Of a DNA stretch of 35,920 nucleotides, positions 7,543 through 15,450 are shown piece after piece (within the stretch, counting starts at the first letter, position 1; the number at the start of each line of letters is the position of its first letter). Position numbers and translations under genes: made by a program. Under the pieces are notes generated by a model that was given only the letters and a program-made list of their open reading frames with translations, was not told the origin of the DNA and made no database searches. Source of the DNA: an uncultured Clostridia bacterium (lineage in GTDB: Bacteria > Bacillota > Clostridia > Christensenellales > Borkfalkiaceae); contig CANRHI010000008.1 of the NCBI GenBank assembly GCA_947630365.1, positions 1-35,920 on the forward strand, read 5' to 3'.

Positions 7543-8184
7543 TTACTCCTTGACGATGCGGACTTTATCTCCGTTGCCGATGCCCGCCGCGTTGGCGTCG
7601 TCGGTGTCGACGTGCATCTCGAGGCGGAAGTTTTCGCTCGCGCGGATCTGCACGTCGTACCAGCGGGTGCGGCGCTTGCCGCTTACGTCTACCGTCACGG
7701 TGTCGCCGTCCTTCACGCCGTACCTCTTCGCGTCCTCCAAGGACATGTGGATGTGGCGGTTGGCGATGATGCACCCCTCTTTGAGGCACACCACCCCCTT
7801 GGGGCCGACGATGGTGACGGGTGCGGAACCGCGGACATTGCCCGACTCCCGCACCGGGGGCTTGTTTTTGAGAACGTAAGAATCGGTCGCCGAGATCTCC
7901 ACCTGCGACTTACTGCGCAGCGGTCCCAGCACGCGCACGTTCTCGATGGGACGAAGCGACGGTCCAATTAAAGTGAGTTGCTCCTTGCAGGCGTACTGCC
8001 CGGGTTGGGACAAGTCCTTTAAGGGCGTGAGCTCGTAGCCCGCCCCGAAGAGGGTGTCCGCGTCCTCCCGCGTCAAGTGGATGTGGCGGTTGGAGACGCC
8101 GACGGGAATGCCGCCGTCCTCCCCTTCCATCCCCTCGAGGATGCTCTTGACCATCGCCGCGATCTGTGCGCTTGAAAATTCCAT
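7543..8184 (-). CDS. pduL: PduL-type phosphate propanoyltransferase
   Basis: This 213-residue enzyme converts propionyl-CoA and phosphate to propionyl-phosphate and frees CoA inside the compartment. The two zinc-binding barrels are seen in VGVSNRHIHLT (H34, H36) and ANRHIHMS, with PGQYACKEQLTLIGPS, VRVLGPLRSKSQVEIS and MHVDTDDANAAG. The first about 20 residues (SSAQIAAMVKSILEGM) form an amphipathic helix separated by a short linker, as expected of an encapsulation peptide. The GAGAGG ribosome site supports the start. It pairs with the kinase gene at the front of the operon to yield ATP. Confidence 0.97.
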   Translation of the reverse strand: MEFSSAQIAAMVKSILEGMEGEDGGIPVGVSNRHIHLTREDADTLFGAGYELTPLKDLSQPGQYACKEQLTLIGPSLRPIENVRVLGPLRSKSQVEISATDSYVLKNKPPVRESGNVRGSAPVTIVGPKGVVCLKEGCIIANRHIHMSLEDAKRYGVKDGDTVTVDVSGKRRTRWYDVQIRASENFRLEMHVDTDDANAAGIGNGDKVRIVKE

Positions 8185-8265
8185 ACGAATTCCTCTCTGA
8201 CCTGAAAAACGATACGCCGAAAAAGCCTGCGCATTGCGGCAGGCGCCCCCTTCCGCCCGCCCCGA

Positions 8266-8538
8266 TTACTTGAGGGTGGGAAGGAGCTTCTCGACGTCGG
8301 AATGGGGACGGGGGATGACGTGCGTCGCGATGACTTCGCCGAGCGCCGTCGCGGCCCTCGTGCCCGCTTCCACCGCAGACTTGACCGCGCCGACATCGCC
8401 GCGCACCATGACGCTGACGAGCCCGCTGCCGATCTTCTCGCTGCCGATGAGGACGACGTTCGCCGCCTTCACCATGGCATCTGCCGCTTCGATCGCCGCC
8501 ACGAGTCCTCTCGTTTCGACCATACCCAATGCTTCCAT
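8266..8538 (-). CDS. BMC-H hexameric shell protein, near-duplicate copy 1
   Basis: This 90-residue single BMC-domain protein is of the PduA/PduJ/EutM type. It has the typical [19 protein letters not shown] start, the pore motif EKIGSGLV and the end [15 protein letters not shown]. It is nearly identical to the protein at 8851-9126, differing at the start, in a short stretch (KSAVEAGTR against QAAVQAGTA) and at the penultimate residue. GGAGGT lies before the ATG. It probably forms the main facets. Confidence 0.97.
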   Translation of the reverse strand: MEALGMVETRGLVAAIEAADAMVKAANVVLIGSEKIGSGLVSVMVRGDVGAVKSAVEAGTRAATALGEVIATHVIPRPHSDVEKLLPTLK

Positions 8539-8557
8539 AATTTACCTCCGAAAAAAT

Positions 8558-8830
8558 TCAACCTGTCGTCAAAAAACGCATGACGGAGGGGTGGGGGTTG
8601 GCGATGACTTCCGTGTTTTTCACCTTCCCCGCCCCTGCCGCCGCAGCGGCGCCGGCTTGGAGCGCCGCTTGGACAGCGGAAACCTCGCCTTGGACGACGA
8701 CCGTGACCAGCCTGCCGCCGAGGCGCTTTTCCACGTGAATGAGCTCCACGTCCGCCGCCTTCACCATCGCGTCAAGGCCCACGATCGCAGCGACCATGGC
8801 TTGCACTTCAAGCAGAGCGATAGCTTTCAT
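8558..8830 (-). CDS. BMC-H hexameric shell protein, divergent copy
   Basis: This 90-residue BMC-domain protein sits between the two near-identical BMC-H genes but is clearly different. It begins KAIALLEVQAMVAAIVGLDA, and the pore loop reads EKRLGGRLVT, which places an arginine next to the pore instead of the usual Gly-Ser-Gly. It ends NPHPSVMRFLTTG. A different pore chemistry could serve a different metabolite. The ribosome site is GAGAAGG. It is probably a minor facet component. Confidence 0.95.
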   Translation of the reverse strand: MKAIALLEVQAMVAAIVGLDAMVKAADVELIHVEKRLGGRLVTVVVQGEVSAVQAALQAGAAAAAGAGKVKNTEVIANPHPSVMRFLTTG

Positions 8831-8850
8831 CGTGCCTTCTCAAAGAGAAT

Positions 8851-9126
8851 TTACTTGATGGTGGGAAGAAGTTTTTCGACATCCGAATGAGGACGGGGAA
8901 TGACGTGCGTCGCGATGACTTCGCCGAGCGCGGTCGCTGCCGCGGTCCCTGCCTGAACGGCTGCCTGCACGGCGCCGACGTCTCCGCGCACCATGACGCT
9001 GACGAGCCCGCTGCCGATCTTCTCACTGCCGATGAGGACGACGTTTGCCGCCTTGACCATCGCATCCGCTGCCTCGATCGCTGCGACGAGACCTCTGGTC
9101 TCGACCATACCCAATGCTTCCAACAT
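8851..9126 (-). CDS. BMC-H hexameric shell protein, near-duplicate copy 2
   Basis: This 91-residue PduA/EutM-type BMC protein has the pore motif EKIGSGLV. It is almost the same protein as the one at 8266-8538, with a one-residue longer N-terminus (MLEALG). The nucleotide sequences also align over the whole gene, mostly with third-position differences, which indicates tandem duplication or gene conversion around the divergent middle gene. AAAGGAGATAG precedes the start. Confidence 0.97.
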   Translation of the reverse strand: MLEALGMVETRGLVAAIEAADAMVKAANVVLIGSEKIGSGLVSVMVRGDVGAVQAAVQAGTAAATALGEVIATHVIPRPHSDVEKLLPTIK

Positions 9127-9156
9127 AGTTTTCTATCTCCTTTTTTTATAGATTTT

Positions 9157-9480
9157 CTAAATTTTTTTGAGTTTGTCTCTTCCGAGGGCGTTCAAGCGGG
9201 CGAACCACTCGATCTCCTCGCTTTGGCGGGCGATGACTTTGTGAGTGATGTACAGCTCCCTCTTCTCCGCCTCGCGCTTGCCTGCCGCGATGGCGGCTTC
9301 CACCGCCGCGGCTGTTCCTTCCACCTTCACCGCCATCACGAGGGGCACCCTTGCCGCGTCCCCCGCTGCGGGCTTGTTTTTGTCGATGGCGACGAGCTCG
9401 ACCTCCGCCGCCTTCACCATGGCGTCGGCTACGACGATCGCCGTCGAAAATCCGAATACTTCGATCATGCCGAGCGCCAT
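9157..9480 (-). CDS. BMC-H shell protein with enlarged pore loop and C-terminal tail
   Basis: This 107-residue BMC-domain protein starts ALGMIEVFGFSTAIVVADAM. Where other BMC-H proteins of this operon have KIGSGLV at the pore, it reads DKNKPAAGDAARVPLVM, an insertion of roughly seven residues. The C-terminus is extended (EEIEWFARLNALGRDKLKKI) and rich in charge. It is therefore a third kind of BMC-H hexamer in this shell. The gene begins about 10 nt after the alcohol dehydrogenase stop. Confidence 0.93.
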   Translation of the reverse strand: MALGMIEVFGFSTAIVVADAMVKAAEVELVAIDKNKPAAGDAARVPLVMAVKVEGTAAAVEAAIAAGKREAEKRELYITHKVIARQSEEIEWFARLNALGRDKLKKI

Positions 9481-9490
9481 ACGTTACCTC

Positions 9491-10690
9491 TTACTCCGCA
9501 ACGTAGCAGATCTTGATGCCCTTTTGCGAAACGTTGACTTCCATCGCCTCCTGCAGCCTGTCGAGCGGGAAGCTGTGCGTGATGATATCCTTTATGGGGA
9601 TATTCATCTCGCGCGCCTGACGGAGAAACGCCATCGTGGTGGGGTAGTCGTCTGCCGAGTAGTCCCACGAGCCGACCAAATCGATCTCCTTGTTGCACAT
9701 GGCGAAGTGCGGGTTGACGGGGTATTCGCCGTTGTTGACGAAAAATCCCATTTCGCACAATCCGCCGCCGCGGCGGATATACTCATAGATATCCTTGGCA
9801 GCCGCGGGCGCCCCGGTGCACTGGAAGGCGAAGTCCGCCCCCACGCCGTTCGCGACCTTCTTCACGAGGCGCACCCGATCTTCGAGCGCGGGCGTCTCGC
9901 GGAAGTTGACGATGGTCTTGGCGCCGAGCTTTTTCGCCATGTCGAGGCGGAGGGGGGTGCCGTCTACCGCGATGATATGGTTGATCCCCGCGGCGCGGAG
10001 CACGCTCACCATCACGAGCCCGACGGGCCCGAGCCCCTGCACGAGCACCTTGGAATTGAAGTTGAGAAGCCCCGTTCCCTGCGCCCGCTTCAACGCGTGC
10101 ACGCACACGCAAGCGAGCTCGAGGAGCATCCTCTCCTGCAGGTCGAGATCGTTCACGACGAAATAGGTCGCGCCCTTCCCGCGAATGAGAAGGTGGGTGG
10201 AAAACCACCCCGTGAGCGGCTGGCTCTCATTATGGGGGATGAGCCCGAACACGCCCTGCTTCTCGCAAAGGTTGGTGTTGGCGGGGTGATTGCGGCAGAT
10301 GTAGCACTCGCCGCAGCTGATGACGCTGGTGACGAGCTTATCGCCCACCTTGATGGGCCCTCCCGCCGTGTCGCACTTGATGTTCTTGCCGAGGTAGACG
10401 ATCTCGCCCGTGCCTTCGTGCCCGAGCGTCACGGGGATGATGCCGAAGGGATCGCCCTTCCACTCGTGCACGTCGGTGCCGCACACGCCGCACCCTTCCA
10501 CCTTGACGAGGATATCGTCGTCGGTGAGGGCGGGAATGGGGAATTCCTTGACTTCGATCTTTTTGGGCGCGGTGAGCATGGCGACCTTCGCCGTCTTGGG
10601 GATGCCCTGCGGCGCCGCCTTGGCGGGGCCGCCCATCTCGCCCAAAATTTTACGGACGATGCTCTCTACCTGCGATGCGGAAATATCCAT
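9491..10690 (-). CDS. Zinc-dependent alcohol dehydrogenase with encapsulation peptide
   Basis: This 399-residue medium-chain dehydrogenase has the catalytic zinc site at C70 (GCGVCGTDVH), H91 and E92 (GHEGTGEI). Structural zinc cysteines are at 126, 129, 132 and 142, and the nucleotide motif is GLGPVGLV. Residues 1-20 (ISASQVESIVRKILGEMG) are an amphipathic helix followed by an Ala/Pro/Gly linker, so the enzyme is predicted to be packed into the compartment. It would reduce propionaldehyde to 1-propanol and regenerate NAD+ for the aldehyde dehydrogenase. The well-known PduQ is an iron-type enzyme, so this is a different family filling that step. AAGGAGG precedes the start. Confidence 0.93.
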   Translation of the reverse strand: MDISASQVESIVRKILGEMGGPAKAAPQGIPKTAKVAMLTAPKKIEVKEFPIPALTDDDILVKVEGCGVCGTDVHEWKGDPFGIIPVTLGHEGTGEIVYLGKNIKCDTAGGPIKVGDKLVTSVISCGECYICRNHPANTNLCEKQGVFGLIPHNESQPLTGWFSTHLLIRGKGATYFVVNDLDLQERMLLELACVCVHALKRAQGTGLLNFNSKVLVQGLGPVGLVMVSVLRAAGINHIIAVDGTPLRLDMAKKLGAKTIVNFRETPALEDRVRLVKKVANGVGADFAFQCTGAPAAAKDIYEYIRRGGGLCEMGFFVNNGEYPVNPHFAMCNKEIDLVGSWDYSADDYPTTMAFLRQAREMNIPIKDIITHSFPLDRLQEAMEVNVSQKGIKICYVAE

Positions 10691-10717
10691 TCGAACCTCC
10701 TTGTTTTTTTCGGAATT

Positions 10718-12178
10718 TCAGATGATGCGGAAACTATCCGAAAGAACGCATCTTCTGTATCTCGTAAAGCTGCGCGCGCTCGTAAGTCCTTCGCCCGTGG
10801 GCCCTGCGATGGTGAAGGTGGTGTGCCCTTCCCCGCCGAAGCCGATCCCCGCATAGGAGGGGGCGTTCTTGACGAAAATGGTCGTCTCCACCGCCCGCGC
10901 GAAGCGGGTGAGACGGTCGATATTCTTGGAGTGCATGTGCGCCGTGTGGCGGCAGCCGTGCTCGGCTTTGACCGCAAGGTCGATGGCCTCGTCGATGTCC
11001 TTCACCCGCACGATGGGGAGGATGGGCATCATGAGCTCGTACTGCACGAAGGGGTGCATGAAATCGGTCTCGCAGATGATGCAGCGCACGTCCGCGCCCA
11101 CGCTCACCCCGATCTTTTTGAGGAGCACCGCGGCGTCTCTTCCCACGCATTCGCGGCTGACGACCTTCTTCACGATGCCCGTCTTGGGATTCTTGCTCTC
11201 GACGAGGACGATCTTCGCGAGCTCGTCTGCCTGCGCCGCCGAGATCATGTAGGCGCCGTTCGCCTTCATGGAGGCGATGAGCTCATCGGCGACGCTGTCG
11301 AACACGAACACCTCTTTCTCCGCGATGCAGGGAAGGTTGTTGTCGAAACTGCAGCCGTCGATGATGTCTTTGCCCGCCTTCTTCACGTCGGCGGTGTCGT
11401 CCACGATGACGGGGGGGTTGCCCGCGCCCGCGCCGATGGCCTTCTTCCCGCTCGAAAGCACGCTCTTGACGACGCCCGGACCACCCGTGCATACGAGAAG
11501 GCGGATGGCGGGATGGTCGTACATGATCTGCGCCGTTTCGAGGGTGGGTTTTTTCACCGAGGCGACGAGAACGCGCGGCCCGCCCGCGGCGGCGCTCGCC
11601 CGATTGACGAGGTCGACCGCGTAGTTGGAGGTCGCGATGGCGTGCGGGTGGGGGTTGAACACCACGCCGTTGCCCGCCGCGATCATTCCGATGCTGTTGC
11701 AAAGTACGGTCTCCGAGGGGTTGGTGCTCGGGGTGATGCTCCCGACGACGCCGAACGGCGCCATCTCGGTGAGCGTGAGCCCGTAGTCCCCCGTCTTGAC
11801 CGCGGAGACGATATCCGAAGTCCCGGGCGTCTTGTCGGCGACGAGGATGTGCTTCGCCGTCTTGTGTTCGACGCGGCCCATGCCCGTCTCGGCGACGCCG
11901 AGCTCCGCCATAACGGCAGCCTCGCTGCGGCACAGCTCGCGGATCTTGCCGATGACCTTCTCCCGCTCTTCGAGCGACATGGCGCGGACGGCCTTATAGC
12001 CCGCCGTCGCGGCGTCGATGGCGTCGTTCATGTCGTCGAATACGCCGATGTATGCCCTTCCGTTGTATCCCGAAGCGTCCCACGAAGCGGTCGGCTTTGC
12101 GCTCGTTTCGGCGGCAAGCCCGCTCATGACGGCCTTTACGACCTCTTCGATCTGCGCCTCCGTCCAATTGATCGCCAT
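10718..12178 (-). CDS. pduP: CoA-acylating propionaldehyde dehydrogenase (PduP-like)
   Basis: This 486-residue aldehyde dehydrogenase is of the PduP/EutE type. The catalytic cysteine is C284 in NNLPCIAEKEV. NAD/CoA-binding features include GVVGSITPSTNPSET and NGVVFNPHP. Residues 1-24 (NWTEAQIEEVVKAVMSGL) form the expected encapsulation helix, followed by an Ala/Thr/Pro linker. It converts propionaldehyde, CoA and NAD+ to propionyl-CoA, which PduL then uses. The ribosome site GGGAGGTGATC is a near-perfect anti-16S match. The gene follows the aldolase by 15 nt. Lactaldehyde or acetaldehyde are possible side substrates. Confidence 0.96.
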   Translation of the reverse strand: MAINWTEAQIEEVVKAVMSGLAAETSAKPTASWDASGYNGRAYIGVFDDMNDAIDAATAGYKAVRAMSLEEREKVIGKIRELCRSEAAVMAELGVAETGMGRVEHKTAKHILVADKTPGTSDIVSAVKTGDYGLTLTEMAPFGVVGSITPSTNPSETVLCNSIGMIAAGNGVVFNPHPHAIATSNYAVDLVNRASAAAGGPRVLVASVKKPTLETAQIMYDHPAIRLLVCTGGPGVVKSVLSSGKKAIGAGAGNPPVIVDDTADVKKAGKDIIDGCSFDNNLPCIAEKEVFVFDSVADELIASMKANGAYMISAAQADELAKIVLVESKNPKTGIVKKVVSRECVGRDAAVLLKKIGVSVGADVRCIICETDFMHPFVQYELMMPILPIVRVKDIDEAIDLAVKAEHGCRHTAHMHSKNIDRLTRFARAVETTIFVKNAPSYAGIGFGGEGHTTFTIAGPTGEGLTSARSFTRYRRCVLSDSFRII

Positions 12179-12193
12179 ACGATCACCTCCCGC

Positions 12194-12949
12194 TTATTTG
12201 CCGAGGGCTTCGAGCACTCTCTTGGTGATGGTCTCCACCAGCTCTTCCTTGCTGCATACGGCGAGCGGCTTTTCCTCCTCGAGGTCGAGCCCCGGGTGCC
12301 GCCCCGTGAGGTGCATCTTCTTGCGGAGCTCCATGAGCTTTTTGAGCTGCTCGTTGGGGATCTCGTGGACGGCGCCGAGCTCCATCGCGTGCTTGCAGAT
12401 GATGGCGTTGAATTCCACTTCTTCCATGATGAAGAACGCCTTGGTGAGGTCGCACCCCACGGTGAGCGCGCCGTGGTTGCGCAGAAGGAAGGCGTCGTGG
12501 CTCTGGATGTAGGGCTCAAGCGAGTCGGGGATCTCCATCGTGGAGGGGGTGCCGTAGTCGCAGGTGGGCACGTCGCCGATGGTGAGGACGGCCTCGGGCA
12601 GAATGTATTGGTCGAGGTCGATATCCGCCACCGTGAACGCCGTGGCGACGGGCGGATGCGCATGGACGACCGCGTTCACATCGGGGCGGTCGCGGTACAC
12701 GCGCATGTGCATCTTGATCTCGGAGGAGGGATTGAGCTTGCCCTCGATCTTGTTCCCCTCCGCGTCGACCTTGATGATCATGTCGGGCGTGAGCGAGCCC
12801 TTGGAGACGCCTGTCGGCGTGCAGTAGAATTCGTGGTCGTTGACCTTGACGGAGATGTTCCCGTCGTTTGCCGCCACGAAATTCTTCGCGTAGAGCTTGT
12901 GCCCTACTTCGCAAATTTCTTTCTTGATCTCAAATACAGATTTCACCAT
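12194..12949 (-). CDS. Class II aldolase (fuculose/rhamnulose-1-phosphate type) with C-terminal encapsulation peptide
   Basis: This 251-residue class II (zinc) aldolase has catalytic E77 (NPSSEIKMH) and zinc ligands H96, H98 (VVHAHPP) and H159 (RNHGAL). The FucA core ends near 215. It is followed by a linker and an amphipathic tail, SKEELVETITKRVLEALGK, matching the encapsulation helices of the other enzymes but placed at the C-terminus. The expected reaction splits L-fuculose-1-P or L-rhamnulose-1-P into dihydroxyacetone phosphate and L-lactaldehyde. This gene is what marks the locus as a fucose/rhamnose-type GRM (GRM5). AGAGGATAG precedes the start. Confidence 0.93.
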   Translation of the reverse strand: MVKSVFEIKKEICEVGHKLYAKNFVAANDGNISVKVNDHEFYCTPTGVSKGSLTPDMIIKVDAEGNKIEGKLNPSSEIKMHMRVYRDRPDVNAVVHAHPPVATAFTVADIDLDQYILPEAVLTIGDVPTCDYGTPSTMEIPDSLEPYIQSHDAFLLRNHGALTVGCDLTKAFFIMEEVEFNAIICKHAMELGAVHEIPNEQLKKLMELRKKMHLTGRHPGLDLEEEKPLAVCSKEELVETITKRVLEALGK

Positions 12950-12990
12950 TTTTCTATCCTCTTTTTCTTATTTTCTATTTTGTTTCCCGC

Positions 12991-14187
12991 TCACTTCCCA
13001 AGGGCGAGAGAGAGCGTGTCGAGCGCGATCATGTACTCCTCGTTGGTGGGGATGACGAACGTCTTTGCGCGGGCGCCCTTCTTCGAAAGGTCGCAAATTT
13101 CGCCGCGCGGGCAGGTGGCGTTGACCTCTTCGTCGATCTCGACGCCGAGCGCCGAGAGATCGCGGCACACGTCGGCGCGGAGCGCCCTGTCGTTCTCGCC
13201 GATGCCCGCGGTGAACACGAGCGCGTCGATGCCGTTCATCTCCGCATAGTAGGCGCCGATGAGCTTTTTGACGTTGTGCACGAGAATGCGCATCGCGAGC
13301 TCCGCCCGCTTGTTTCCCGCGTTTGCCGCCTCCTCCACGTCGCGGCAGTCGCTCGAGACGCCCGAGATGCCGAGAAGCCCCGATTTTTCGTTGAGCACCT
13401 TCTCGGTCTCTTCGGCGGAGAGTTTGCACGTTTTCATGAGATAGGTGACGACGGTGGGATCGAGCGCGCCGCTGCGCGTGCCCATGGGCACGCCGTCCTG
13501 CGGGGTGAAGCCCATGGAGGTATCCACCGCCTTGCCGTTCACCGTCGCCGTGATGGAAGAGCCGTTGCCGAGGTGGCAGGTGACGATCTTCGCATTCGGG
13601 TCGCCCAACAGCTCCTGCGCCTTCCCCGCCACATAGCGGTGGGAGGTGCCGTGGAAGCCGTAGCGGCGGATCTTTTTCTCTTCGTACAATTCGTAGGGGA
13701 GCGGGTAGATGTAGGCGTAGTCGGGCAGCGTCGCATAATAGGAAGTATCGAACACGCCGACGTGCTTTACATTCGGCATCTCCGCGCGGCACGCCTTGAA
13801 GCCGCTGATGGCGGGCGGGCCGTGGAGCGGGTTGAGCCCCACGATGCTCTCGAGATATTCGAGCTCCTCGTCCCCGAGGACGGCGGACTCGCGCAGCTTC
13901 TCGCCGCCGTGGGCGAAGCGGTGCCCCACCGCCGCGATCTCCTCCACGCTCTCGATCACGCCGTGGGCGGGGGCGGTCAAAAGCCCCAGCACATAGCCGA
14001 TGGCGGCGCGGTGATCGGGAAAGGCGGGGGCGGCGGAAAAGTCCTCTTTGCCCGGCCGCTTGTGGGTGATGCGCCCGTCGATGCCGATGCGCTCGCAATT
14101 CCCCTTCGCAAGCACGGCGCCCTGCCCCATATCGAACAGCTGATATTTGAGGGAAGAGCTCCCCGCATTGACGACAAGAATTTTCAT
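12991..14187 (-). CDS. ackA: Acetate/propionate kinase
   Basis: This 398-residue ASKHA kinase starts MKILVVNAGSSSLKYQLF. It contains GFHGTSHRYV, CHLGNGSSI, MGTRSGALDPT and FTAGIGEND, all standard acetokinase motifs. ATG 14187 is preferred because GGGAG lies six bases upstream; a TTG twelve bases further up is less likely. It is the first gene behind the operon promoter. It would turn PduL-made propionyl-phosphate into propionate plus ATP. No encapsulation peptide is seen, so it probably works outside the shell. It may also be the cell's general acetate kinase. Confidence 0.96.
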   Translation of the reverse strand: MKILVVNAGSSSLKYQLFDMGQGAVLAKGNCERIGIDGRITHKRPGKEDFSAAPAFPDHRAAIGYVLGLLTAPAHGVIESVEEIAAVGHRFAHGGEKLRESAVLGDEELEYLESIVGLNPLHGPPAISGFKACRAEMPNVKHVGVFDTSYYATLPDYAYIYPLPYELYEEKKIRRYGFHGTSHRYVAGKAQELLGDPNAKIVTCHLGNGSSITATVNGKAVDTSMGFTPQDGVPMGTRSGALDPTVVTYLMKTCKLSAEETEKVLNEKSGLLGISGVSSDCRDVEEAANAGNKRAELAMRILVHNVKKLIGAYYAEMNGIDALVFTAGIGENDRALRADVCRDLSALGVEIDEEVNATCPRGEICDLSKKGARAKTFVIPTNEEYMIALDTLSLALGK

Positions 14188-14249
14188 TTTTGCTCCCAAG
14201 CGGGGCGCGCCTGTGAAAAACGCACTTTCCCGCTCATTTTTTCATTTTA

Positions 14250-14278
14250 ATTTTATCATACTTTTCATGCAATGTCTA
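14250..14278 (-). promoter_or_regulatory. Predicted promoter of the BMC operon
   Basis: On the minus strand TAGACA (14273-14278) and TAAAAT (14250-14255) are separated by exactly 17 bases in an AT-rich island, about 60 nt before ackA. No regulator gene or clear operator lies next to it. A short GCGC-AAAAAT-GCGC repeat at about 14313-14326 is upstream. The site is predicted by pattern only. Confidence 0.55.
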
Positions 14279-14376
14279 TATGTGTTCAAAAAGTAGCTAA
14301 ATAAACATTTTAGCGCGCAAAAATGCGCATAAATGAGAGGAAATGAACACGAAAATGAGCAAACGTTTTTCGGGGC

Positions 14377-14405
14377 TTGCTTTCTTCCCCGCATGCCGCT
14401 ATAAT
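14377..14405 (+). promoter_or_regulatory. Predicted promoter of the PHP-domain gene
   Basis: TTGCTT (14377-14382), a 17-base spacer and a perfect TATAAT (14400-14405) lie 27 nt before the ATG at 14433. Confidence 0.65.
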
Positions 14406-14432
14406 GGGAGGCGAAATACAAGAGGACAGGGT

Positions 14433-15182
14433 ATGATACAGGATCTTCACGCGCACACCTATTATTCGTTCGACTCCTCCGACTCCGTGGAAAAGGTCAT
14501 CGAAACGGCGATCCTCGGCGGCGTGGGGCTGCTCGGCATCTCCGACCACAACTACGGCGTGGGGTACGGAAGGGCAGACCTTTGCTACGGCCGCGGGCCT
14601 TCGCTCGACGCCGACTACGGAAAGACGCTGCTTCGCTACTACGACCATGTGAAGGCGAGCGCGGCGCGCTACCGCAACCGCATCAAGGTGCTGTGCGGGC
14701 TGGAGATCTCCACCCGCCTCTCGCGGGACGCCTATGCGCTGCCCACCGCGCAGGATGTTTCCCTCTTCGACTACTGCCTCATCGAAGGGCTCGACGAGGA
14801 GAATTCGTTCTTGAAGGGGGATATCTTCGCCTTTGCGAAGCGCTGCGGCTGCCCCGCGGGCATCGCCCATACCGACCTCTTCGGCTTCCTCGCCCGCCGC
14901 GGGGAGGAGCCCGCCCGCTTTTTCCGCCGGCTCGCGGAGGAGAATATCTTTTGGGAGATCAACGTGAATTTCGACAGTTTGCATTCCTTCCGCACGCACG
15001 GCTATGTGACCGAATTCTTCCAAAATAAGAAACAGCAGGAGATCGTGCGGAACGCGGGGGTGAAGCTCTCCGTCGGCTTCGACAGCCACATCGCCCGCGA
15101 ATACAAGCCCGACCGCGTAAAGACGGCGAACAAGCTGCTCCGCGACATGGGCATCCGCCTCGCCTTCGACGGCATCGAGTAA
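14433..15182 (+). CDS. PHP-domain phosphoesterase
   Basis: This 249-residue PHP-superfamily metal hydrolase is related to histidinol phosphatases. Metal-binding motifs are H6-x-H8 (DLHAHTYYSFDS), D38-H39 (GISDHN), GLEIST, IAHTDL and the terminal GFDSHI. The start at MIQDLHAHT is chosen because a promoter lies just upstream and a purine-rich AGAGGACAGGG precedes the ATG. The longer frame begins ahead of that promoter. It is transcribed away from the BMC operon and is a single-gene unit. The substrate is unknown; histidinol phosphate is possible, but no his genes are nearby. Confidence 0.9.
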   Translation: MIQDLHAHTYYSFDSSDSVEKVIETAILGGVGLLGISDHNYGVGYGRADLCYGRGPSLDADYGKTLLRYYDHVKASAARYRNRIKVLCGLEISTRLSRDAYALPTAQDVSLFDYCLIEGLDEENSFLKGDIFAFAKRCGCPAGIAHTDLFGFLARRGEEPARFFRRLAEENIFWEINVNFDSLHSFRTHGYVTEFFQNKKQQEIVRNAGVKLSVGFDSHIAREYKPDRVKTANKLLRDMGIRLAFDGIE

Positions 15183-15370
15183 GGGGGGCGTGCAACAACC
15201 TCCCCCTGTCTCCCCCTCCTTAAAAAGGAAGGGGATTCTTTTATTGTGGGGCGCCGCCGGAATCCCCCGCCCCTTTGGGGTGAACGCCGCCACCGGAATC
15301 CCCCTCCCCGTACTACGGGGAGGGGGACGCAGGGGGAGGGGCAACCCCCAACGGGTGAGGAATTGTAATA
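15183..15370. repeat. C/G-rich intergenic repeat cluster
   Basis: This stretch holds tandem modules of the genome-wide type. One is CCTCCCCCTGT followed by CCTCCTTAAAAAGGAAGGGG and a T-rich end. Another is a CCCCTCCCCGTACTACGGGGAGGGGGACGC palindrome. The first module, placed right after the PHP stop, could act as a terminator. No gene is seen. Confidence 0.7.
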
Positions 15371-15396
15371 ATTTTCCATGACAGGTTGTTTTTTTG

Positions 15397-15425
15397 TTGA
15401 CAAAGGCGACCGATTGCGGTATCAT
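15397..15425 (+). promoter_or_regulatory. Predicted promoter of the glycosyltransferase gene
   Basis: A consensus TTGACA (15397-15402) and TATCAT (15420-15425) are 17 bases apart, ending 25 nt before the start codon. Confidence 0.7.
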
Positions 15426-15450
15426 GTGGGAAAAGGAAACTTGGTGAAAC

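Noticed and set aside
6025..7971. A plus-strand open frame of 648 codons opposite pduS and pduL
   Set aside because: It has the same shadow composition and spans three real genes.
9245..13249. A plus-strand open frame of 1334 codons opposite the aldolase and dehydrogenases
   Set aside because: It is a shadow of several well-supported minus-strand genes and crosses their boundaries without any domain of its own.
15183..15370. CRISPR-like array in the repeat clusters
   Set aside because: Units vary in length and spacing, occur in both orientations, have no unique spacers of constant size, and no cas genes are present.
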